From: SAR116 cluster bacterium
GTDB lineage: Bacteria; Pseudomonadota; Alphaproteobacteria; Puniceispirillales; Puniceispirillaceae
Direction: 5' to 3'
Length of the DNA: 64,000 bases
Assembly: GCA_004212735.1 (NCBI GenBank)
Contig: SHBD01000007.1
Coordinates: 1-64,000 of the forward strand
Of this stretch, positions 53,385 to 62,114 are shown one piece after another. Below the pieces are notes generated by a model. The model did no database searches. It saw only the letters and a list, made by a program, of their open reading frames with translations, and was not told the origin of the DNA. A program made the translations under genes and the position numbers. Within the stretch, counting starts at the first letter, position 1. Every line of letters starts with the position of its first letter.

Positions 53385-54557
53385 TCAGCCCTCGATGTCG
53401 AATTGATCGACATATTTATCTGAAATGCTGATCCCAAGACCCGGCAGCGTATCATCCAGATCGAGGTGACCATCAACAGCGTCTGGATCACCATCGAAGA
53501 TATAGTAGAAGAGTTCATTGCCAACCTCGACATCAAAGACCGGGAAATACTCGCTGATCGGGCAATTGAAATTGGCCATCGTAAGGTGATAATTATGCAT
53601 CTGTCCGGCATGTGGAATCACCGGAATCTGGTGCGCCTCGGCAACCGCGTTGATCTTCTGGGCGGCGGTAATGCCACCGACACGGTTGGTGTCATATTGC
53701 AGAACGCTGACGGCCTTTTCCTGCAATAGCTGTGCACAGCCAAGCAGCGAGAATTCATGCTCGCCACCGGAAATCGGTATAGGCCCGCGGTTGAGTTCGG
53801 CATAGCCCCGCAAATCATCGGCGATCACAGGTTCCTCGAGCCAACGCGGCTCAAATTTTTCAAGCTTGGGAAGCATGCGACGGGTGTAATCAAGGTTCCA
53901 GCCCATATAAGCCTCAAGCATGATGTCGGTATCATAGCCGATCACCTCGCGCACCGCCTCGACGCGCTTCAGATTTTCCCGCATCCCGGTCATTCCGTCT
54001 TTCGGTCCGTAGCCAAAGCGTGTCTTGAAACCGGTATAGCCATTTTTCAATGCCTCTTCGGCTTCCGCCTGCATGGCCTCGATCGCCCCCGCATAGAGTT
54101 TCGAATAATAGACCGGGATTTTTTCCTTGGTACGCCCCCCGAGAAGTTTGAAAACCGGCTTGTTAGCCAGCTTTCCCATGAGATCCCAGATGGCAATATC
54201 TATGGCTGAAATAGCAACCATGCCAACACCTTTGCGCCCCCACGCATGGGTGCGGCGGTACATTTTTTCCCATAGATAGGCGTAATCAAACGGATCCTCA
54301 TCAATCACCAGCGGTGCATAGAACTCGTCAATGGCTTTTTTCGTCAATGACGGGGCAAGCGCCGCATTGCCGATGCCGACAGTGCCGCAATCGGTCATGA
54401 TCTCACAGGTGAGCCACTGGTGAAAGCGGAAGGAACTCATCGCATCACCCCGCTCCCACAGCGCGTCTGACGCATTAGTACAGAAATTTCCCTGTGGCGG
54501 AACGGTTGGCCCTTTCCAGTTCCAGACGCGTGCCCTGACCGACATTATTTTTGCCAT
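53385..54557 (-). CDS. L-rhamnonate dehydratase-like enolase-superfamily enzyme
   Basis: A 390-residue acid-sugar dehydratase. Segments [82 protein letters not shown] and [15 protein letters not shown] are those of the rhamnonate dehydratase group. Metal ligands would be Glu215, Glu241/242 and Glu266, and the base would be the His in IPHAG (about 316). L-rhamnonate and L-lyxonate dehydratases share this scaffold. The neighbouring keto-deoxyarabonate dehydratase favours an L-pentonate such as L-lyxonate; this is an inference. ATG 54557 follows AGGA. An operator is 43 bases upstream. Confidence 0.85.
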   Translation of the reverse strand: MAKIMSVRARVWNWKGPTVPPQGNFCTNASDALWERGDAMSSFRFHQWLTCEIMTDCGTVGIGNAALAPSLTKKAIDEFYAPLVIDEDPFDYAYLWEKMYRRTHAWGRKGVGMVAISAIDIAIWDLMGKLANKPVFKLLGGRTKEKIPVYYSKLYAGAIEAMQAEAEEALKNGYTGFKTRFGYGPKDGMTGMRENLKRVEAVREVIGYDTDIMLEAYMGWNLDYTRRMLPKLEKFEPRWLEEPVIADDLRGYAELNRGPIPISGGEHEFSLLGCAQLLQEKAVSVLQYDTNRVGGITAAQKINAVAEAHQIPVIPHAGQMHNYHLTMANFNCPISEYFPVFDVEVGNELFYYIFDGDPDAVDGHLDLDDTLPGLGISISDKYVDQFDIEG

Positions 54558-54599
54558 ATTCCTGTCACTCCCCCACAATACGATCGTCCATCCTAAATT

Positions 54600-54609
54600 T
54601 GGTATACCG
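54600..54609. promoter_or_regulatory. Putative GntR-family operator (one mismatch)
   Basis: TGGTATACCG in the setting AATTTGGTATACCGTTTT, 43 bases upstream of the dehydratase start. One mismatch from the palindrome seen at 40170 and 47731. Confidence 0.5.
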
Positions 54610-54692
54610 TTTTCGCAGGCGGCAAATCAAGATCAAATCTTGGTAGGCATTTTGTAGTCGCTGTGATATGCACCTCCCACCTTACAGGCGCG

Positions 54693-54777
54693 GCGGGCGT
54701 GATGGAATGGTAGACATAACGGACTTAAAATCCGTGGGCCCTAGGCCGTGGGGGTTCAAGTCCCCCCGCCCGCACCA
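54693..54777 (+). tRNA. tRNA-Leu(TAA)
   Basis: The acceptor arm GCGGGCG pairs with CGCCCGC. The anticodon loop CTTAAAA has anticodon TAA. The class II variable arm (TGGGCCCTAGGCCG), T-arm GGGGGTTCAAGTCCCC, discriminator A and encoded CCA are present. Length 85 bases. It bounds the accessory catabolic region on the right. Confidence 0.97.
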
Positions 54778-54944
54778 CCCAGCAGATGGGCCGACCGGGT
54801 TCGGCATCACTTTCCTCTTGGACTTTCCTCTTGGTGAAACGCCACAGCGCCGATATTGATATTGCTGCTCATGGGCAAAATAGCCTAACGTGATGTTGGG
54901 ATATCAGGACAAAGTTAAATGTTTATTCAGGGAATTTAGAGATT

Positions 54945-55652
54945 ATGAAAATTACAGGCAAGAAGGCCATCGTCCTCGGCGGCACCTCAGGAATTGGTTT
55001 GGCGACAAGTATCAGGCTTGTTGAGATGGGAGCAAACGTTGTCGCCGTCAGCCGCGACCCAAGCAAGGCTGGCGATGTGCCTGCCGGCATTCGCCTCGCC
55101 GCGCTGGACACTCGTAACGAGAGCGATGTGCACGCCTTCTTCGAGGCAGAGGGCAAGATTGACATTCTGGTTAATTCGGCAACAGGTGGCTCACGCGCCT
55201 TCGGCCCATTTCTGGAAATGGATATGCAGGGCTTTAAAGGATCATTCGACAAGCTATGGGGCTACGCCAATGTCGTTCGCCATGGCGCTCCGCATGTCGC
55301 AGATGATGGTGCCATTGTTCTGGTGAGTGGCAGCCCGGCACGCAGGCCAAAGCCCGGCCAGATTGCCCTGTCTGCTGTTGGCGGTGCTGTCGAGGCGCTA
55401 ACACGGGCATTGTCTGCAGAAATTGCACCAAAACGGATCAATGTTGTGTCACCCGGGATTATTGATACGCCGATGGTCGCGCTGAGCGGTGAGGAACGCG
55501 ATAAGCATTATCAGAACGTTACCAAGTCGCATTTGATCGAGCGGGCTGGCACTTCTGAGGAAATCGCCAGCGCAATTATCTTCGCCATCGAAAACGACTA
55601 TGTCACAGGCACGACAATCGATGTCGATGGCGGCTGGCTGACGGCGCAATAG
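54945..55652 (+). CDS. SDR-family protein lacking the YxxxK catalytic pair
   Basis: A 235-residue Rossmann-fold protein of the short-chain dehydrogenase family. NAD(P)-binding GGTSGIGLA is at 12-20, NSATGG replaces NNAG at 77-82, and VLVSGSPAR carries serine(s). Where the catalytic Tyr-x-x-x-Lys is expected the sequence is Leu142-Ser-Ala-Val-Gly146, so neither residue is present. The C-terminal SPGIIDTPM and VTGTTIDVDGGWL motifs are normal. It may be a divergent SDR subgroup with another mechanism or a binding role. It is not disrupted, so it is not a pseudogene. Confidence 0.85.
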   Translation: MKITGKKAIVLGGTSGIGLATSIRLVEMGANVVAVSRDPSKAGDVPAGIRLAALDTRNESDVHAFFEAEGKIDILVNSATGGSRAFGPFLEMDMQGFKGSFDKLWGYANVVRHGAPHVADDGAIVLVSGSPARRPKPGQIALSAVGGAVEALTRALSAEIAPKRINVVSPGIIDTPMVALSGEERDKHYQNVTKSHLIERAGTSEEIASAIIFAIENDYVTGTTIDVDGGWLTAQ

Positions 55653-55659
55653 CCACTAT

Positions 55660-56853
55660 CTATTGGTCGCGCAGATGGGTGATAGTGACACCAAGCTGTT
55701 CCAGCGCCAGATCGGGCATGATCAGAAAGCCCAGAAAATTAGACAAGATAATCGGCTGCTGGGGGCGCACTGAAACCTCCAGCCCTCCGCCCTGTTTCAA
55801 CAGGGTTTCCAATGGTCTGGCCATGCGCCGCCCATTGCGCGGCAACATCCCTTCCAGGGTCTGTGTCAGCATCGACCGCAAACTGCTCCGCATCTCGGCT
55901 GGGCTAACATTTTGTTCTGCCGCCATCACATCAACCAAAGTGTCGACCAGCCCGGCATCAAGGTAAGTCGCATTCAAACTGGCCAGTTCAATGCCGCCAA
56001 TCAGATTGAGCATCTCACTCTCTTTTGCCCTGCCCTGCGCTGCCATGCTTTCGAGCGCGACAAGCGTGGCCAGCTTGACCTCAAAACCTGAGACCAACTC
56101 CAGGGACGCCATTTCATCCATTACCAGATTGAACGCGTGTTCGGCGCGCAGCTCACCACCCACGAAATTGGCAATCTGTGACACCGCAAAATCAAACTCT
56201 GCCGCACGCAAGCCGCGCGCCGCCAGCGTGTCGGCAAGCTCTTTGAACTCTCGGTTGACCGTGCCAAGGTCAAAACGCAAATCATCAATCAACAGCCCGC
56301 CATTTCTGGCATAACGCTCGCCCGTCGGCAGCGCGTCAAAGACAAAGTCCAGCGTCTCCACATTGCCGACTGTGACCGTGGCCGACTCATCGCTGAATTC
56401 GATCCCCCGAACCTGCAGAAAACTGTCATCAAAAAAGCCAGCTGCACCAGCGTCAAAAGAGACGTTCCTGACCGGACTATGCTCGCCAAGCAACACGCCA
56501 AAATCCACATTTCGCGCAATTGCGCTGGAAAAACGTAGATCCTCGCCGGTGATCTCTGCATTGATCACCTCAAGGGATTTGACAAAAAAACTGCCTTCCT
56601 TGGGCTGACCGCCGGTTTCCAGATCAATCTGATCAGCTGTCATCACCAACTTATTATCGACAAAGTAGGAGACTCCCTGCATCTCGCCGCTATACCGCCT
56701 GACGTCAAAATTGCCTGATTCGAAGGAAATCCTCTGCGTCTCGTCAATATCGATGGATATCTGCGCCGCTGCACCGGTCGCAAGGAAGCAGGCAAGCATA
56801 GCGCCGGATCTGAGAAACCACGGCCGCCAGCTGCGAGGCACACACCCTGTCAT
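55660..56853 (-). CDS. Exported protein of unknown function
   Basis: A 397-residue protein with a signal peptide (WRPWFLRSGAMLACFLATGAAAQ, cleavage near residue 32). A long, polar mature domain follows, rich in beta-type repeats (ITGEDLRFSSAIARNVDFGVLLGEHSPVRNVSF; VRGIEFSDESATVTVGNVETLDFVFDALPTG). It probably acts in the periplasm; I do not recognise the family. The open frame extends to 57078 and overlaps the rhomboid start, but AGAGGAG nine bases before ATG 56853 fixes the start there. It is divergent from the rhomboid gene. Confidence 0.75.
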   Translation of the reverse strand: MTGCVPRSWRPWFLRSGAMLACFLATGAAAQISIDIDETQRISFESGNFDVRRYSGEMQGVSYFVDNKLVMTADQIDLETGGQPKEGSFFVKSLEVINAEITGEDLRFSSAIARNVDFGVLLGEHSPVRNVSFDAGAAGFFDDSFLQVRGIEFSDESATVTVGNVETLDFVFDALPTGERYARNGGLLIDDLRFDLGTVNREFKELADTLAARGLRAAEFDFAVSQIANFVGGELRAEHAFNLVMDEMASLELVSGFEVKLATLVALESMAAQGRAKESEMLNLIGGIELASLNATYLDAGLVDTLVDVMAAEQNVSPAEMRSSLRSMLTQTLEGMLPRNGRRMARPLETLLKQGGGLEVSVRPQQPIILSNFLGFLIMPDLALEQLGVTITHLRDQ

Positions 56854-57044
56854 TATCAACATCTCCTCTTTCAAACCTTGCCGATAAGTCAAACGGCCTT
56901 TGGGGCCGCGATGATCACATAGAATTCCATACATTGAATTCCACACAACGAATTTCACACACAATTGGCCTTCCATCTGGGCCAAATGGTAATCACATAT
57001 AAGTTTGTATATAGTAAGTAATTGGGAACAAGTAAAAAGCCACC

Positions 57045-57983
57045 ATGTTATTTTTTCCACTCTTTGACGATAATCCAACCCGGCGCCAGCCCTACGTGTC
57101 GTGGCTGATTATCGCCACCTGCATCATTGTCTTTTTCTGGCAGGAATCACTTGCTCCCGCGAGTGAACGTGAGGCCATATTCCAGCTTGGCTTCATTCCA
57201 GCCAACGCCAGCGGCATCGCGCCACTTCCGGCTGATTTTGCCCTGCTGCCAGCTTGGATGACCATCTTCACCTCCATGTTTCTGCATGGTGGTTGGATGC
57301 ATATCGGTGGCAACATGCTTTATCTCTGGATTTTTGGAGACAATGTCGAGGAATCGATGGGGCGGTTCAAATTCGTCCTGTTTTATGCACTTTGCGGGAT
57401 TGCAGCGGCATTTGCGCAATCTGCCGTGGATCCGGCTTCGCGGATCCCAATGATCGGTGCATCAGGGGGCATCGCCGGCATTTTGGGCGCCTATCTGATG
57501 CTGCATCCCAAGGCAGCGATTCGGACTTTTGTACTGATCATCATTTTTGTCAGATTCATCAACCTGCCCGCATGGATCGTTCTCAGCATCTGGATTGGCG
57601 GCCAGTTCGTCGCTGTGCCGAATGCACTTGCCAGCGATGGTGGGGGCGTTGCCTATTTTGCGCATATTGGCGGCTTTGCCGCAGGGATGCTTCTGATACC
57701 ATTTTTCAAACGGCGGGATGTGCCGCTCTTTGGCCGCGATGACACGCCGACTCAGAACTGGACAGGACAACCGATCAGCTTCTCCACCATCAAGGCAGAG
57801 GCACGTCACAGGTATCGGTCCGGCCGGGGGCGGGACCCGTTGGGCTCCCGGCGGATCAACCGGCCAGCCCCTCCAGCGCAAAACGACAGTAAAACAGACG
57901 AAAAAACCACCAAACAGGTAACGCGTGGATCCGTGCCAACGGTGAAACGATGTCCGGCTGAAAAGCGCGGTCCCTGGGGCTAG
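57045..57983 (+). CDS. Rhomboid-family intramembrane serine protease
   Basis: A 312-residue membrane protein with six or seven hydrophobic segments. The catalytic serine is in GASGGIAGILGAYLM (about residue 145) and the catalytic histidine in AHIGGFAAGMLL (about 207). HGGWMHIGGNMLYLWIFGDNVEESMG is the conserved L1/TM2 motif. A basic cytoplasmic tail of about 80 residues follows (RHRYRSGRGRDPLGSRR..). Substrates are unknown. It overlaps the convergent next gene by four bases. Confidence 0.93.
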   Translation: MLFFPLFDDNPTRRQPYVSWLIIATCIIVFFWQESLAPASEREAIFQLGFIPANASGIAPLPADFALLPAWMTIFTSMFLHGGWMHIGGNMLYLWIFGDNVEESMGRFKFVLFYALCGIAAAFAQSAVDPASRIPMIGASGGIAGILGAYLMLHPKAAIRTFVLIIIFVRFINLPAWIVLSIWIGGQFVAVPNALASDGGGVAYFAHIGGFAAGMLLIPFFKRRDVPLFGRDDTPTQNWTGQPISFSTIKAEARHRYRSGRGRDPLGSRRINRPAPPAQNDSKTDEKTTKQVTRGSVPTVKRCPAEKRGPWG

Positions 57984-58759
57984 GCAGTATCACCGGCAGC
58001 AACAATGAACGCATCAGCACCGGTTGCTTTCACCGCCGTGGCGACCGCCTCAGCCGCCTGTTCGGCAACGGCCTCATCAAGCCCGCTGATGACAACGGCC
58101 GTGCCAAAATTTCCCGGTTTGAACCAGGGATAACTGCCGATGGAGATGCCGTTATGCGCGGCCTGTACATTGGCAAGAATGGTGGCAATTGTACCCTCAC
58201 CTGTGGCGCATTGTACGGTAATCCGGGTCATCACAACGCCACCCGGCAGGCGGGAAGCCAACCCCTCGAACATCGCCTGCAGGATTGACGGCACACCCGG
58301 CAGAACATGCACATTCTCAAGAATGAAACCCGGTGCAGCACTCAGCGGATTGTCAATCAACGTGGCGTCCTTTGGTATGTCGGCCATCTTCTGTCGTGCG
58401 GCGTTGAATTCCAGATCTGTATTCTGGTAGTGCTTTTGCAATACTGCCTCGGCCTCGGGATGTCGGATCACCTGTTTGCCAAAGGCCGCTGCAATGGCAT
58501 CAGTAGTGATATCATCATGAGTGGGCCCTATCCCGCCACTGGTGAAGACAAGGTCACACCGCGCCGACAAGTCGAGAACCGTATCGATAATCACCTGTTT
58601 AATGTCGGGAATGATCCGCGCTTCGTGCAACGTAATACCCATCGCGCCAAGCTGTTCAGCCAGCCACCCAATGTTTTTGTCTTTTGTGCGGCCTGACAGG
58701 ATCTCGTCACCAATCACGATGATCGCCGCTGTCGGATTCGGTTGTGCGGGCTGGGACAT
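57980..58759 (-). CDS. MoaB/CinA-type molybdopterin-binding domain protein
   Basis: A 259-residue cytoplasmic protein with the CinA N-terminal / MoCF_biosynth fold: IVIGDEILSGRTKDKNIGWLAEQLGAMGI at the start, then FTSGGIGPTHDDITTDAIAAAFGK. It corresponds to the stand-alone CinA-like N-terminal domain (ADP-ribose/nucleotide pyrophosphatase type) found in many alphaproteobacteria. It lacks the C-terminal nicotinamide-nucleotide amidase domain. The exact reaction is not certain. It is convergent with the rhomboid gene. Confidence 0.88.
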   Translation of the reverse strand: MSQPAQPNPTAAIIVIGDEILSGRTKDKNIGWLAEQLGAMGITLHEARIIPDIKQVIIDTVLDLSARCDLVFTSGGIGPTHDDITTDAIAAAFGKQVIRHPEAEAVLQKHYQNTDLEFNAARQKMADIPKDATLIDNPLSAAPGFILENVHVLPGVPSILQAMFEGLASRLPGGVVMTRITVQCATGEGTIATILANVQAAHNGISIGSYPWFKPGNFGTAVVISGLDEAVAEQAAEAVATAVKATGADAFIVAAGDTA

Positions 58760-58946
58760 CTATACTCTTTTCTATAATTTTGCGACTGCGACCTTATGTA
58801 GTGCCATCGGGGGCCGGCAAAAAGGGTGCACACCCATTTCTGCCTTAAATACCGTTAAAATACTCCAGCGGGGGCTTGGCAGGACAACCTTTTGGCTTTA
58901 GTGCTATGCCCTGGCTGACAGCAACCCGACCACAGCAGGCAAGGCA

Positions 58947-59735
58947 ATGCGAAACGAAGCAGTTATGCGCCACACAGAAGATGGTTTTGCCGGTATGCGC
59001 GCGGCCGGAAGGCTGGCCGCAGAGGTGTTGGATATGATCGCGCCACATGTCGTGGCCGGGGTCACAACAGAAGAACTCGACAGGCGCTGCCATGATTACA
59101 TCCTTGCGCATGGTGCCGTGCCGGCTCCGCTAAATTACAAGGGCTTTCCAAAATCCACCTGCATCTCGCTAAACCATGTTGTCTGTCACGGCATTCCCGG
59201 TCCAAAAACCCTGCGCACCGGTGACATTCTGAATATCGACGTTACGGTGATTCTGGACAGCTGGTATGGTGATACGTCACGGATGTTTTTTGTCGGAACA
59301 CCATCGATCAAGGCCAAATTGCTGAGCGAGGTTACCTATGAGTGCCTGATGCGCGGCATTGCCACCGCGCGTGCCGGAAATACCCTTGGCGATATTGGCC
59401 ATGCAATCCAAAGCTATGCTGAGGCAATGCGGTTTTCCGTTGTACGTGATTTTACCGGTCATGGTTTGGGACAGACATTTCACTGCGCACCAACGGTGTT
59501 GCACTACGGCAACCCTGGAACAGGACTGACGCTGGAACCCGGCATGATCTTCACCATCGAACCGATGATCAACGCCGGCAAGGCTGAGACAAAAATTCTT
59601 GGTGATGGATGGACCGCGGTCACCCGTGACAAATCCCTGTCTGCGCAGTTTGAACATTCGATTGGCGTAACCGAGGGCGACCCGGAAATTTTCACTCTGT
59701 CACCTGCCGGGCACACACAACCGCCTTACAGGTGA
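58947..59735 (+). CDS. map: Methionine aminopeptidase type I
   Basis: A 262-residue dinuclear-metal peptidase that removes the initiator methionine. The metal ligands are visible: two Asp in NIDVTVILDSWYGDTSR, His in FTGHGLGQTFH, Glu in IFTIEPM and Glu in AQFEHSIGV. KGFPKSTCISLNHVVCHGIP is the family substrate-site segment. Start ATG 58947 is used, with a weaker alternative at codon 7. It lies upstream of radC. Confidence 0.96.
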   Translation: MRNEAVMRHTEDGFAGMRAAGRLAAEVLDMIAPHVVAGVTTEELDRRCHDYILAHGAVPAPLNYKGFPKSTCISLNHVVCHGIPGPKTLRTGDILNIDVTVILDSWYGDTSRMFFVGTPSIKAKLLSEVTYECLMRGIATARAGNTLGDIGHAIQSYAEAMRFSVVRDFTGHGLGQTFHCAPTVLHYGNPGTGLTLEPGMIFTIEPMINAGKAETKILGDGWTAVTRDKSLSAQFEHSIGVTEGDPEIFTLSPAGHTQPPYR

Positions 59736-59790
59736 TCATTTCCTGCGATCTGTTAACTATTTTTTTAGGATCAATGCTGTACCAAAAGGT

Positions 59791-60468
59791 ATGGTTGACC
59801 ATCACACAAAAGGACATCGCCAGCGCATGCGTGAAAGGTTGCTGAGCAAAGGCGCCGAAACGCTGACCGAGCTGGAGATACTCGAAATGCTTTTGTTTGC
59901 CGGGCAACCGCGCGGTGACACAAAACCTCTTGCCAAAAGTCTGATGCGGCAATTCGGGTCGCTTGCTGCTGTGCTACGAGCGCCCGTGCAGCGCCTGGCC
60001 GAACAGCGTGGGCTCGGTGATGCGTCCATTAGTGCGCTGAAACTCGTTGACGCAGCCAGCCTAAATCTGGCGCATTCCGATATCCACAACCGTCCGGTAC
60101 TGACCAGTTGGGGGGCGGTCAAACATTATTGCATCAACCGGCTTGCGCATGAACCGATCGAGTATCTGATCATGCTTTGTCTTGATAACCGCAATCGCCT
60201 GATTGCCGAGGAAACATTGTCAAAGGGCACCGTTGACCAAACCCCGGTTTATGTGCGTGAGGTGATCAATGCCGCGCTGAAACATCATGCGCAGGCCGTG
60301 ATCCTTGTTCACAACCACCCGAGTGGAGAGACAACGCCATCGTCAGCAGATATCGAGATGACCGAGGAATTGCAGCGCGCGCTCAGCCTGGTGACGGTTG
60401 ATCTGCATGACCATTTGATCGTCGCCGGCACACAATGTATTAGTTTCAAGTCACTGGGCCATCTATGA
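59791..60468 (+). CDS. radC: RadC family protein (JAMM domain)
   Basis: A 225-residue protein. An N-terminal helix-hairpin-helix-like part (LTELEILEMLLFAGQPRGDTKPLAKSLM) precedes a JAMM metallo-domain with HNHPSGETTPSSADIEMT, the metal-binding motif. RadC's role in DNA repair is disputed and the true substrate is unknown. It is separated from map by 55 bases in the same direction. Confidence 0.94.
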   Translation: MVDHHTKGHRQRMRERLLSKGAETLTELEILEMLLFAGQPRGDTKPLAKSLMRQFGSLAAVLRAPVQRLAEQRGLGDASISALKLVDAASLNLAHSDIHNRPVLTSWGAVKHYCINRLAHEPIEYLIMLCLDNRNRLIAEETLSKGTVDQTPVYVREVINAALKHHAQAVILVHNHPSGETTPSSADIEMTEELQRALSLVTVDLHDHLIVAGTQCISFKSLGHL

Positions 60469-60485
60469 TCTAGGCGTTGTCGCAG

Positions 60486-60674
60486 CTATTTGTCAGGTGA
60501 CGTGACCTTGTCCTTGGCTTGGCGGGTCAACTCCCCAGCGCGTCGACTCGCCCGCAACAGACCCGGTTTCGCCGCCTCTAACGCCTTGCCAGCTGCCTCA
60601 CCAGCCTTTTTCTGAACAGTTGGATTCCGTGCAGCCTGCATTAAGGCGCCAAAAATGATCCGACGTAACAGCAT
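60486..60674 (-). CDS. Small basic helical protein, 62 residues
   Basis: The protein starts MLLRRIIFGALMQAARNPTV and continues with an Ala/Lys-rich helix (KKAGEAAGKALEAAKPGLLRASRRAGELTRQAKDKV). GAGGA nine bases before the ATG makes translation likely. It has no hydrophobic core long enough for a sure membrane segment. I do not recognise a named family, but similar short proteins are common in alphaproteobacteria. It is convergent with radC and divergent from purB. Confidence 0.65.
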   Translation of the reverse strand: MLLRRIIFGALMQAARNPTVQKKAGEAAGKALEAAKPGLLRASRRAGELTRQAKDKVTSPDK

Positions 60675-60782
60675 CTTGTGGTTATCCTCGCATTACAGCC
60701 ACAAATTGTAGGTTCAGCACTGGTTTTTATCCGCATGTGATGGTACAACTTGGACCGATCCAACGCAAAGGAAATTGACCGC

Positions 60783-62099
60783 ATGATTCCGCGATATTCT
60801 CGGCCAGAAATGAGTGCCATCTGGTCGGAGGAAAGTAAGTTTCAAATCTGGTTCGAAATTGAGGCTCATGCCTGTGACGCGCAAGCTGCACTTGGCGTGA
60901 TCCCTGCCGAAGCGGCGCAAACAGTTTGGGAAAAAGGCACCTTTGACATCGACCGCATCAACGAGATTGAGCGCGAGACAAAACATGATGTTATCGCTTT
61001 TCTGACAAATCTTGCCGAACATGTTGGCCCGGAAGCGCGCTTTGTTCACCAAGGGATGACGTCCTCAGACGTTCTTGACACCACACTTGCGGTGCAGATG
61101 ACGCGCGCCAGCACCCTCATGCTTGAGGGAATTGAGCGTCTGTTGATCGCATTGCGTACGCGCGCGTACGAGTTCAAGCGCACTCCAACCATTGGCCGCA
61201 GCCATGGCATCCACGCCGAACCAACCACCTTTGGCCTGAAACTTGCCACGTTCTACGCCGAATTTGCCCGCTGTTACCGCCGCCTGCGGGCAGCGCGTGA
61301 CGATATCGCCACCTGTGCCATTTCCGGGGCTGTAGGCACATTTGCCCATATCGATCCCGCCGTTGAATCCCATGTCGCGGCAAAGATGGGGCTAACAATC
61401 GAACCTGTCTCGACACAAATCATCCCTCGTGACCGGCACGCGATGTTCTTTGCAACACTTGGGGTGATCGCAAGTTCAGTTGAGCGTCTGGCAACCGAGA
61501 TCCGTCATATGCAACGCACCGAGGTTCGGGAGGCGGAGGAATTCTTTTCTGCGGGACAGAAGGGTTCATCGGCGATGCCGCACAAGCGCAACCCTGTATT
61601 GACCGAAAATCTGACAGGCATCGCGCGAATCGTGCGAGCCGCTGTTACGCCGGCACTGGAAAATGTGGCGCTCTGGCACGAACGTGATATCTCGCACTCA
61701 TCCGTGGAACGCGTGTTCGGCCCAGATGCTACAATCGGCCTTGATTTTGCCCTGCACCGGCTCGCTGGCGTGATGGAAAATCTGTTGGTCTACCCAAAGC
61801 AAATGCAGGCTAATCTTGATCAGCTTGGTGGACTCGTTCATTCGCAGCAGGTTCTGTTGGCGCTCACCCAAGCCGGAGTGAGCCGGGAGGACGCCTACAA
61901 ATTTGTCCAGCGAAATGCGATGCGGGTATGGCAGGAGGGTGGCAGCTACCTTGATCTGCTGAAATCCGACGAAGATGTGCGGGCCCACCTCGATGATGCG
62001 GCGCTGGAATCCCTGTTCGATCTGGACCAGCATTTCCGCCATGTCGATACAATCTTTGACCGTGTTTTTACCGATCAACCAGCAACAGATGCCGCATAG
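60783..62099 (+). CDS. purB: Adenylosuccinate lyase PurB
   Basis: A 438-residue enzyme that cleaves adenylosuccinate and SAICAR in purine synthesis. It begins MIPRYSRPEM.AIWSEE. The active-site histidine region is GRSHGIHAEP, the mobile signature loop is GSSAMPHKRNP, and HERDISHSSVER lies nearby. ATG 60783 has AAAGGA upstream; the frame is open 11 codons earlier. First gene of the purB-purC-purS-purQ-purL cluster. Confidence 0.97.
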   Translation: MIPRYSRPEMSAIWSEESKFQIWFEIEAHACDAQAALGVIPAEAAQTVWEKGTFDIDRINEIERETKHDVIAFLTNLAEHVGPEARFVHQGMTSSDVLDTTLAVQMTRASTLMLEGIERLLIALRTRAYEFKRTPTIGRSHGIHAEPTTFGLKLATFYAEFARCYRRLRAARDDIATCAISGAVGTFAHIDPAVESHVAAKMGLTIEPVSTQIIPRDRHAMFFATLGVIASSVERLATEIRHMQRTEVREAEEFFSAGQKGSSAMPHKRNPVLTENLTGIARIVRAAVTPALENVALWHERDISHSSVERVFGPDATIGLDFALHRLAGVMENLLVYPKQMQANLDQLGGLVHSQQVLLALTQAGVSREDAYKFVQRNAMRVWQEGGSYLDLLKSDEDVRAHLDDAALESLFDLDQHFRHVDTIFDRVFTDQPATDAA

Positions 62100-62114
62100 G
62101 GGACTGACGCACAC

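Noticed and set aside
54668-54859. Short plus-strand frame covering tRNA-Leu(TAA)
   Set aside because: Typical false frame through a tRNA gene.
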